Assembly: GCF_023283485.1 (NCBI RefSeq)
Contig: NZ_JAKILU010000003.1
Coordinates: 248,001-312,000, forward strand
Length of the DNA stretch: 64,000 nt
Direction of reading: 5' to 3'
Source of the DNA: Shewanella glacialipiscicola
Lineage (GTDB): Bacteria > Pseudomonadota > Gammaproteobacteria > Enterobacterales > Shewanellaceae
How positions within the stretch are numbered: the stretch's first letter is position 1; every line of letters starts with the position of its first letter. The notes under the pieces were generated by a model. It ran no database searches. It was not told where the DNA came from and saw only the letters and a list, made by a program, of their open reading frames with translations. The translations under genes were made by a program, and so were the position numbers. Shown piece after piece: positions 54,079-60,682 of the stretch.

Positions 54079-54429
54079 ATGAACCCTCACCACAATATCA
54101 ATTATTTAGAAATACCGAGCCGAGATATTGCGAGCTCTAAGGCTTTTTTTAGCCAAGTCTTTGGTTGGGGCTATGTCGATTATGGCCCCGAATATAGCTG
54201 CTTTGTGGATGTTGGTATCACAGGGGGATTTTATCAAACTGATATCGATTTTATCCTCGCACGAGGTTGCCCGTTAATCGTGATATATAGTCAGAATTTA
54301 GAATTGACTCTGGCATCAGTTGTCGAAGCTGGCGGCGCTATTACGGCAGATATATTTAGTTTCCCTGGTGGGCGTCGATTCCATTTTACTGAACCCTGTG
54401 GCAATGAATATGCCGTCTGGTCAGAATAA
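54079..54429 (+). CDS. VOC (glyoxalase/bleomycin-resistance fold) protein
   Basis: A 116-residue single VOC domain: INYLEIPSRDIASSKAFFSQVFGWGYVDYG at the start, GGFYQTD in the middle and FPGGRRFHFTEPCGNEYAVW at the end. Metal-ligand positions appear partly conserved (terminal E of EPCGNE). The substrate is unknown. The next gene starts inside its last codons. Confidence 0.88.
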   Translation: MNPHHNINYLEIPSRDIASSKAFFSQVFGWGYVDYGPEYSCFVDVGITGGFYQTDIDFILARGCPLIVIYSQNLELTLASVVEAGGAITADIFSFPGGRRFHFTEPCGNEYAVWSE

Positions 54430-54619
54430 TCCAAATGAAAATCCTTGTATTGGGAGATGTTGTTTAGATCAGCAAGATATTTGCCTAGGTTGTTTTAGGC
54501 ACCTCGACGAGATTTTAGCATGGCGTGCAATGTCAGAAGTGGAGCAGCAAGCGTGTCATGCCAGAATGATGCTGCGTAAGTGTGATTATCTCGCTAAATT
54601 TAGAGGCAGTGCACCATAG
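54410..54619 (+). CDS. DUF1289 cysteine-rich protein
   Basis: A 69-residue protein (start ATG 54410, or two codons earlier at 54404). The diagnostic pattern NPCIGRCCLDQQDICLGCFRHLDEILAW-M is complete and suggests a metal-binding knuckle. It overlaps the VOC gene by about 20 bases, so it depends on upstream translation. The function is unknown. Confidence 0.85.
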   Translation: MPSGQNNPNENPCIGRCCLDQQDICLGCFRHLDEILAWRAMSEVEQQACHARMMLRKCDYLAKFRGSAP

Positions 54620-54753
54620 TTAATATGGTGAATGTTACTACTGGGTGAGCTGAGAGACTTGATATTCATACTCGTTTACTGGAATTGTTTAGATTAATGC
54701 TTATTACCTTAATCGTGACAATCGTTAAGCCTATCTATATAAATATCGAATTT

Positions 54754-54810
54754 TAAGCTTTAATTTTAAAATCTAGTTTTAAGACCAGGCTCTAAGCTTT
54801 AACTTTAAGA
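54754..54810. repeat. Imperfect direct repeat, AT-rich
   Basis: TAAGCTTTAATTTTAAAA (54754-54771) and TAAGCTTTAACTTTAAGA (54793-54810) agree at 16 of 18 positions, 39 bases apart, in the gap before the cdd terminator. Confidence 0.6.
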
Positions 54811-54824
54811 CCTAAGCCAATAAA

Positions 54825-54862
54825 CCAACGGAAAAATACGCATTAACGTATTTTGCCGTTGG
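54825..54862. terminator. Terminator of cdd (probably bidirectional)
   Basis: A 16-base stem, CCAACGGAAAAATACG pairing with 54847-54862 with one mismatch and loop CATTAA. On the minus strand it is followed by TTTATT, 16 bases after the cdd stop. Confidence 0.9.
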
Positions 54863-54878
54863 TATTTTGATGCACTGT

Positions 54879-55769
54879 TTATACTGGATCTACCACTATG
54901 TGCTCAAGTTCGATAGCTGCAACGGTATGAAGTGCATCCATCGTCGCGCCAACTAAACTAATTTTTCCTTGAGATGACTCAATTAACACTGCACGACTGA
55001 TATCGCTAAACTCACGATTATGGCGAGTTAGATTCGATAATGCCATCTGCATGGGCAGCATAGAAGGATTAAATGCTGCGTTCTCGGCGTAGCGGCCACA
55101 ATAAGTTGCGCCATCATGGGTTTTTAATACCACGGCAGCAAAACTTTCAGTGTAAGGCGCATAGCTTAAACCGGCATGATCTAAGCCTTCGATGATCATA
55201 GGATCGGCACTATCTAACGCAAATTCAGTTTGTTGCTTAGCCATTAAGGGCGAAGTGACATTTAAGTCTTTAGGCCCAAAAGCATAGGGTAAATAATACG
55301 CTAGAGGATGGCTTTCCTGTGCTGGTAGATGAATGTAAATTTTACTCCCTTCAACCAATTCATTCATGAATTGACGGCAATGGCCACAAGGGCTGGCATT
55401 GACTATGATATCAACGATTTGACTTTCACCGCTTAGCCAAGCATGGCTAATAGCACTTTGCTCCGCATGGACAGAATGAAATAACGCTTCACCGGGCAAT
55501 TCTATATTCGCGCCCATGTAAATATCACCACTTTTGCCTTTGGCAATCGCACCAACATAAAACTCACTGATAGGCGGTTTGGCCAGCGCTGCTGCTATTG
55601 GCAGTAATGCTAATAACACTTCAGCTTCACTCATTTTACTTGCACTTGTTAGCGTAGCAAGTTGCTGTGCATTGAGATGCCCCGCAAAATGTGAGTCCAA
55701 CATGGGAATGAGTGCATCTGCTAACGGCGTTGGCAGTAGGGTTATGCTGTGATTGAATCTATCTTGCAT
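54879..55769 (-). CDS. cdd: Cytidine deaminase (two-domain, E. coli type)
   Basis: A 296-residue dimeric-type deaminase (E. coli: 294). The catalytic domain has HAEQSA (zinc His and catalytic Glu near 103-105) and SPCGHCRQF (zinc cysteines near 130-133); the C-terminal half is the degenerate second domain. It converts cytidine and deoxycytidine to uridine forms in pyrimidine salvage. A 12+12 inverted repeat lies 58 bases upstream of its start. Confidence 0.95.
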   Translation of the reverse strand: MQDRFNHSITLLPTPLADALIPMLDSHFAGHLNAQQLATLTSASKMSEAEVLLALLPIAAALAKPPISEFYVGAIAKGKSGDIYMGANIELPGEALFHSVHAEQSAISHAWLSGESQIVDIIVNASPCGHCRQFMNELVEGSKIYIHLPAQESHPLAYYLPYAFGPKDLNVTSPLMAKQQTEFALDSADPMIIEGLDHAGLSYAPYTESFAAVVLKTHDGATYCGRYAENAAFNPSMLPMQMALSNLTRHNREFSDISRAVLIESSQGKISLVGATMDALHTVAAIELEHIVVDPV

Positions 55770-55826
55770 TTCCCGATTCCTTATTTGTTAAGTTCATGGA
55801 AGAACATTCTAGTAATTTTGTTACAG

Positions 55827-55854
55827 TATAAATGCGAGTTAGCTCGCGTTTATA
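55827..55854. promoter_or_regulatory. Large palindrome upstream of cdd
   Basis: TATAAATGCGAG (55827-55838) and CTCGCGTTTATA (55843-55854) form 12-base arms with one mismatch around TTAG. On the minus strand the end of the dyad reads TTTATACT, which could be a -10 element for cdd. A repressor site at the cdd promoter is the simplest reading. Confidence 0.5.
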
Positions 55855-55979
55855 CGCTGTGAATATCAATGTATTGATTGTTATTAAATCTATACTGAGT
55901 CTGTCTAAATATATGGCCAGTATATGACTAAACTTAAAGCTTTTAAATACAAGAGATAAGATTATGACCTTACAAAAAT

Positions 55980-57422
55980 TTAAAGCTCACGCAAGTAATG
56001 ACAGAGCGCGGTAAGTAATTTTTGTTTATTCTCATCTGCTTGCGTATCTTGCAGTAAATTTTCTAATTTTAGTACATAGTCTTGATCGGCTAAACGACTT
56101 TGACAGAATTCACGCCAACGCTGCGATTCTTCATAATCAAGTAACTCTGGGTAGTTTCTGGCACGATAACGGAACAACATTTCAGGAATGCGTGGATCAT
56201 CAAATTGCAAATCTAACGCTGCTAAATTTTGCGGTAGGGTATGACGGATGATTTCCATTTTCGCTTTATCCGCTTGGCTAAAAAAACCACCGGAATACAA
56301 CATTAAGTCGGGATCTGTTATGGTTCTGCTGTCATCATGTTCAAATAATAGTGCTAATTTTTCGCGCAGCTCGGGATGTTGTTTTAAGCGCTTATATTGT
56401 GCTCTGGCGAATTCTTTATCTATGCCTAAACGAGCAGCATGTTCATCGCTGAGGATTTTTGCCGAGGTGATGAATGGACATTTATTTAAATGAATTTGTT
56501 TAACTGCGATAGGCAATTCATCTTCGGCAAGATCAGCTCTTGGCGTATACATGCGCGTTTTAATTTGTTCAATATCTAGCTCAAATAGCGGCGTTAAATC
56601 CATGGCTAAATTAACGCAAATAACGGCATTTTTATTGGTTGGATGGTGCGTCACAGGTGAAATTAAGGTAGTACAACCATTGCGTGCACTAATTTTTGAA
56701 CTGACGTGAACAAGCGGCTGCATATTAAGCACATCGATTTGATCGCTAACCGCTTGCTTACGGCGCAGATCAAAATAGTACTGATACAACTTAGGTTGTT
56801 TTTCTCGAATAAGCTTAGCCATTGCAATCGTCGCATACACATCAGACATAGCATCATGGGCTTTCTCATGGCTTAAACCATTCGTTTGAGTCAGGTGCTC
56901 TAGCTTAAAGCTAGGAGAGCCATCTTCTTTTGTCGGCCAATTGATACCTTCAGGTCTAAAGGCGTAACAAGCGCGAACTAAATCAATAATATCCCAACGA
57001 GAGTTTCCATTTTGCCATTCACGAGCATAGGGATCGATAAAGTTGCGGTAAAAGCCATAACGGGTCACCTCGTCGTCAAAACGCAGTGAGTTATAACCGG
57101 CAACGCAGGTGTTGGGTTGACTAAATAATACCTGAATACGTCCCATAAACTCAGTTTCAGGGATGCCTTTTAAATTGGCTAACTGCGGGGTGATCCCAGT
57201 GATCAATATCGCTTCCGGTGACGGCAGGTAATCAGTGGCTTGTTTGCAATAAAACGTCTCAGGTTCGCCGATAATATTGAGATCTAAATCCGTGCGAATA
57301 CCAGCAAATTGCGAGGGTCTGTCTTTCGCAGGATTTGCTCCAAATGTTTCGTAGTCGTGCCAAAATATCGTAGGCTGTATCTTTAAATTTTCTTGTGTTT
57401 TATTCTGTAGTGGTTGGTTCAT
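55980..57422 (-). CDS. sbcB: Exodeoxyribonuclease I
   Basis: A 480-residue ExoI (E. coli: 475). The DEDDh exonuclease start FWHDYETFGANPAKDRPSQFAGIRTD (metal ligands D and E near 23-25), LRFDDEVTRYGFYRNF and LSHEKAHDAMSDVYATIAMAKLI (distal D/H) are intact. The SH3-like and C-terminal helical domains are full length. It degrades single-stranded DNA 3' to 5' in repair and recombination. The integrated element begins just upstream of its start codon. Confidence 0.96.
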   Translation of the reverse strand: MNQPLQNKTQENLKIQPTIFWHDYETFGANPAKDRPSQFAGIRTDLDLNIIGEPETFYCKQATDYLPSPEAILITGITPQLANLKGIPETEFMGRIQVLFSQPNTCVAGYNSLRFDDEVTRYGFYRNFIDPYAREWQNGNSRWDIIDLVRACYAFRPEGINWPTKEDGSPSFKLEHLTQTNGLSHEKAHDAMSDVYATIAMAKLIREKQPKLYQYYFDLRRKQAVSDQIDVLNMQPLVHVSSKISARNGCTTLISPVTHHPTNKNAVICVNLAMDLTPLFELDIEQIKTRMYTPRADLAEDELPIAVKQIHLNKCPFITSAKILSDEHAARLGIDKEFARAQYKRLKQHPELREKLALLFEHDDSRTITDPDLMLYSGGFFSQADKAKMEIIRHTLPQNLAALDLQFDDPRIPEMLFRYRARNYPELLDYEESQRWREFCQSRLADQDYVLKLENLLQDTQADENKQKLLTALCHYLREL

Positions 57423-57503
57423 TTTATCTTGTCATTTCAATAAATTGGTGTGGATATATGTATCACCGTGTTTTTTTATATAACTTTATGTCCCATCGGG
57501 TTT

Positions 57504-57565
57504 GTGTACCCTTGCGTGTACCCAATATGTTTTGTATATTGTTCCTGCATATAATGGGTACGCAC
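57504..57565. repeat. Direct and inverted repeats at the island's integrase end (candidate att/integrase-binding region)
   Basis: GTGTACCC occurs at 57504-57511 and 57516-57523. GGGTACGCAC (57556-57565) is the inverted counterpart. CCCAATATG and CATATAATGGG form a further imperfect dyad between them. Such arm-type repeats commonly surround the attachment site next to P4-type integrase genes. No tRNA 3' end is present here. Confidence 0.5.
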
Positions 57566-57577
57566 TGGAGGTTTGTT

Positions 57578-58780
57578 TTGAGTTTATCAGATACCAAATT
57601 AAGAGGTTTATTGAACAAAAAATATTCTGAACGATACGAGCTATCTGACAGGGATGGTCTGAGTATTAGGGTTTCAGAAATAGGTTCAATAACTTTCCAA
57701 TACAGGTACAGATTCAAAAAAAAACCAAAACGTTTAGCCTTAGGTCGTTATCCTGGAGTCAGTCTAGCAGAGGCAAGAGCTAAAGTCCCTTCATTACGGC
57801 AAGCACTGGAGGAGGGTAGAGATCCAGCTCGATTAATAGAAGAGAAAAAAAATAAACAAAAAGTATTGATCGATGAGTGTATTGATCTATTTCTAGAGCG
57901 GCATGTTTCAACGTTGAGGGAAGGTACTGAATATTTATATAAGTATACGTTGAATAAACATGCCAGAGGGGTTTTAAAAGAACCTGTAGAAGATATGACT
58001 ATTCAAGATTGGTATGCCTATTTTGATTCAATTTCAGCAAAATATACTCCAATAACAGCAAGAGATATGCTTCGTAGAGTTAAAGCTTGTATTCGTTTTT
58101 CGATTAAACGAGGTCTGATTCTTCACTGTCAAATTATTCATATATACCCAAGAGATGTAGGTGCTAACAGTGTTACTGGTGAGCGTGTCCCCAGTATTGA
58201 CGAGCTGAAGGTGATTTGGAACGAAATTGATAAGTCAAGGTGCTATCCTACTACTGGTAACGTTATTAAATTGTGTATGTTAACGGGAGCTAGAATGTCG
58301 GAAGTTCGACTTATGGAAAAAAAGGATCTAGATCTAGAAAAAAAAATTTGGACTGTACCCAAAGAGAAAAGTAAAACAAAACGAAAAATTGTTCGACCAT
58401 TATCAGATGATTCATATAAAATTATAAAATGGCAGTTAGATACATTTTCTGATTTTAAGCAAGTTGTTAGTGAAGGCGGTAAGGAGGTGTTTACTCAGTT
58501 TGTATTTCCAAGTGGCTCATATAAAAAAAATATATCATCTCAGACTGTTAATAAGCTTTGTCGCTTAATTAGAGATCGCAAAAGTATGGAGGAATGGATA
58601 GCACATGATTTTAGACGGTCATTGACTACGATTTTGACATCTCATGATGTAGCCTTGCATGTTTCAGAAAAAATGCTAGGTCATAGCCTTGGTGGGGTTC
58701 TTGAAATATATAATAAAAATGAATGGCTTCCTGAGCAACAGGAAGCCTACGATAAATGGGCAAATCTCATTTTGAAGTAA
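57578..58780 (+). CDS. int: P4-type tyrosine recombinase/integrase
   Basis: A 400-residue integrase with TTG start at 57578; GGAGG (57567-57571) is six bases upstream. The frame stays open further left into sbcB, but that part is not integrase-like. The N-terminal DUF4102-type arm-binding domain is LSDTKLRGLLNKKYSERYELSDRDGLSIRVSEIGSITFQYRYRF, followed by RLALGRYPGVSLAEARAKV. Catalytic residues are R239 (TGARMSEV), H343 and R346 (HDFRR), H369 (LGHSLGG) and nucleophile Y378 (EIYNK). It should be active and mediate integration next to sbcB. Confidence 0.95.
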   Translation: MSLSDTKLRGLLNKKYSERYELSDRDGLSIRVSEIGSITFQYRYRFKKKPKRLALGRYPGVSLAEARAKVPSLRQALEEGRDPARLIEEKKNKQKVLIDECIDLFLERHVSTLREGTEYLYKYTLNKHARGVLKEPVEDMTIQDWYAYFDSISAKYTPITARDMLRRVKACIRFSIKRGLILHCQIIHIYPRDVGANSVTGERVPSIDELKVIWNEIDKSRCYPTTGNVIKLCMLTGARMSEVRLMEKKDLDLEKKIWTVPKEKSKTKRKIVRPLSDDSYKIIKWQLDTFSDFKQVVSEGGKEVFTQFVFPSGSYKKNISSQTVNKLCRLIRDRKSMEEWIAHDFRRSLTTILTSHDVALHVSEKMLGHSLGGVLEIYNKNEWLPEQQEAYDKWANLILK

Positions 58781-58809
58781 AACATCAAATTTTACCTAAG
58801 TGATAAAGT

Positions 58810-58986
58810 TTAAGCTGCTAATATATTTGAACTTTCCCATGCTTCAATGTCTATTTTTCGCCAAAACGGTCTTGCATTTAGTGGACTTATTGGTGAAGGG
58901 AACCCGTGTTTCCGACGCCATCGCCACAATGATTGTCTGCCAATTTTATAGCGTGATAAAAGGTCATTTATTGTTAAAACATCCAT
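58810..58986 (-). CDS. AlpA-like excisionase/regulator
   Basis: A 58-residue ORF on the minus strand (ATG at 58986) with a strong Shine-Dalgarno GAGGAG eight bases upstream. The product MDVLTINDLLSRYKIGRQSL WRWRRKHGFPSPISPL matches the helix-turn-helix pattern of AlpA/MerR-like excisionases (LT..DLL.R.....S..W.WR....FP.P......R..WR...I..W). It converges on the integrase gene, 30 bases from its stop. AlpA-type proteins control integrase expression and excision of P4-like elements. Confidence 0.85.
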   Translation of the reverse strand: MDVLTINDLLSRYKIGRQSLWRWRRKHGFPSPISPLNARPFWRKIDIEAWESSNILAA

Positions 58987-59067
58987 ACTTCAGCTCCTCA
59001 AATTTTTTTGAACGATAATTATTTTTTATGTCAGTCCCCTTCACTAGAGGGGTAATGTTGCCAATCT

Positions 59068-59997
59068 CTAATGAAGCATTGTATTCATGCTGTTTGTTGT
59101 ATCCACTTCCTTAACAAGAACCCAGCGTGTCCCTGGTTTAAGATCCTTGTACTTACCTTGATAGTATCTTTTTGCTCGAAGATTCCTGTAAAACGGGATT
59201 CGATACTTAATTTTTCGAGCTTCACCCGCAGATTTATTTTGTACTGGAGCGCATAGCATTAGCCCTTTGAAAGCTGATCTATTTTTTCCTATTGGGAGTG
59301 TTACTGCTGACTTTGGATAGCCATCAACAAGCTTCTTACCATCAGTCGCTGAGTGATAAACGCATAAAGACAACGCTATTCTAGTTAAAGCATCTAAAAC
59401 ATCTGTGCTTCGATTCGGTAAAGGTTTTTTAGCATTCTTTGTTAGTGTTTCTGTAAGTATTGGGATAGGACTGAAACATGAATCCGTTCTAAATTCCTCT
59501 CTTCTGTAATGGACATGGACACATAACTGGTTAGGATATGTGGTTGCGAACTCTCCCCAAATTGGTTGACATTTGTCTTTGTATAAATCAACAAACTCTT
59601 GTTCTGTCATAATGGTCACAAGGCAACTAGTTAGTTTTACACCGTTAACTAGCGTTCCTTTCGGAAATGATAAGGCAAAAGATTTAAAAGGAGGCTGAAC
59701 AGTAAAGTTGTTTTTAAAATCGAACTCAGCAGTAAAAAGGTTGTTAGCCAATGCTTCGTTTTCGATAAAGATGACAGGAGAGCCGCATTCACTCCATAAC
59801 ATTTCTTCACTAAGTATTTTTCCCATACCAAGGTTAAATTCACTTTTACCTTCAGTTTCAATGAGTCTCTGCCTGACGATAGATAATAAATCTTGAAGAT
59901 TGACTGGCTTTTTTCCAAAGATCTTTCTCAAAGCTGCTTTACCTTGACGGTTACTTTTAAAGCTATCTAATTGAGTTTTGTATATAGAATAGTTCAT
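59068..59997 (-). CDS. Unrecognised 309-residue island protein
   Basis: Starts with ATG at 59997 after AAGGGAAA. No signal peptide or membrane segment. Visible landmarks are a charged N-terminus (KSNRQGKAALRKIFGKK), a central hydrophobic stretch FKSFALSFPKGTLVNGVKL (near 104-122) and a basic C-terminus YRNLRAKRYYQGKYKDLKPGTRWVLVKEVD. I do not recognise the family. The last motif recalls proteins carried by phages and plasmids, and one possibility to test is a distant AcrVA2-like relative, which I rate as speculation. It lies between very short ORFs and the AlpA gene on the same strand. Confidence 0.75.
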   Translation of the reverse strand: MNYSIYKTQLDSFKSNRQGKAALRKIFGKKPVNLQDLLSIVRQRLIETEGKSEFNLGMGKILSEEMLWSECGSPVIFIENEALANNLFTAEFDFKNNFTVQPPFKSFALSFPKGTLVNGVKLTSCLVTIMTEQEFVDLYKDKCQPIWGEFATTYPNQLCVHVHYRREEFRTDSCFSPIPILTETLTKNAKKPLPNRSTDVLDALTRIALSLCVYHSATDGKKLVDGYPKSAVTLPIGKNRSAFKGLMLCAPVQNKSAGEARKIKYRIPFYRNLRAKRYYQGKYKDLKPGTRWVLVKEVDTTNSMNTMLH

Positions 59998-60013
59998 TAT
60001 TTTCCCTTAATTA

Positions 60014-60079
60014 TTAGTGTGTTAACTTTTGGTTTTGCTGGTTAAATAAACTTTCGAAGCCATCAGTAATCCGCCTCAT
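60014..60079 (-). CDS. Possible 21-codon leader ORF ahead of the 309-residue gene
   Basis: ATG at 60079 encodes MRRITDGFESLFNQQNQKLT H and stops 16 bases before the larger gene. Its start overlaps the stop of a six-codon ORF (ATGA), which itself has an excellent GGAGGT Shine-Dalgarno. Translation is plausible, but conservation is unknown. Confidence 0.35.
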   Translation of the reverse strand: MRRITDGFESLFNQQNQKLTH

Positions 60080-60096
60080 CGATGATTTTTGTTCAT
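60076..60096 (-). CDS. Possible six-codon leader ORF
   Basis: ATG at 60096 encodes MNKNHR, with GGAGGT at 60101-60106 four bases upstream. The TGA overlaps the next ATG. Such a strong Shine-Dalgarno before so short a frame suggests a translated leader or a decayed gene start. Confidence 0.3.
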   Translation of the reverse strand: MNKNHR

Positions 60097-60449
60097 TGTT
60101 ACCTCCATTTTTCTAGTCTCACCAAATTTGAAGCGCACGAATCCTGTCTGGTGAGTCCAGCATTAATTTTTTATCTTAAATTTTGGGTGCAAGAAGCCGT
60201 AAATCATTTAGAAAATGACTTTCGATAACTCACGTACGAGGTTTGTTCGAATTTAGCTTGAGTTGGCGTGTTTCATCATTTTCTCTCCTGTTTTTTTATT
60301 CTGGCTGAAGAGTAGGCGACCAGAATCTGATTCTAGTTCCACACCTCCAATAATGATTTATCTATTTGTATTAGCTTATTCATAATTTACTTGTGTTTTT
60401 TCAAATACACGTTTGACAACGTTGCACATGTTATCAACTGAAACTAAAT
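60097..60449. other. Divergent gap in the island, left half
   Basis: About 350 bases with no long ORF. It contains one more minus-strand short frame (60253-60279, MMKHANSS) preceded by AGGAGAG. The gap separates leftward genes from the rightward ArdC-like gene and must hold both promoters. Confidence 0.5.
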
Positions 60450-60591
60450 AGTCAAGTGTATTTAAAAGTCAAGTTAAAAATATATTTTTTGATTTTTTAA
60501 ATTCTTTGACAAGTCAATTAAAAACAATGCGTTATAAAAATCAATATTTTTTGCTTTTTTAAAATAATTGTGATTCATTTTTTGACTTTTA
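60450..60591. repeat. Repeated AGTCAA elements in AT-rich DNA upstream of the ArdC-like gene
   Basis: AGTCAAGT occurs at 60450-60457 and 60467-60474, AGTCAATT at 60512-60519, and the reverse complement of AAAAGTCAAA at 60580-60589, within sequence rich in T-runs. The spacing of the first pair (17 bases) and the AT-richness are reminiscent of iterons or a multi-site operator. Confidence 0.5.
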
Positions 60592-60616
60592 ATTTTTTTA
60601 TGGTTTATTGAAATTA

Positions 60617-60682
60617 ACTAGTGTGCTTTTTCACTAGTGTCATCGGAATCAATTTATGGAGAACAACGAAAATACTAGTGTG
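60617..60682. repeat. Three ACTAGTGT elements around the ArdC-like gene start
   Basis: ACTAGTGT occurs at 60617-60624, 60633-60640 and 60674-60681. The first two also form a 7-base inverted repeat (ACTAGTG / CACTAGT) just before the start codon at 60656. This may be an autoregulatory operator. Confidence 0.55.

Noticed and set aside
55963-56013. A 16-codon plus-strand frame (MTLQKFKAHASNDRAR) over the end of sbcB
   Set aside because: It has only a weak Shine-Dalgarno and no resemblance to anything known; it overlaps the sbcB 3' end.
57395-57577. N-terminal extension of the integrase into sbcB
   Set aside because: The extension is not integrase-like, crosses repeats and overlaps sbcB; TTG at 57578 has GGAGG at the right distance.
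58800-59018. A 72-codon plus-strand frame right of the integrase
   Set aside because: It lacks a Shine-Dalgarno and family resemblance; the AlpA-like gene on the opposite strand has both.
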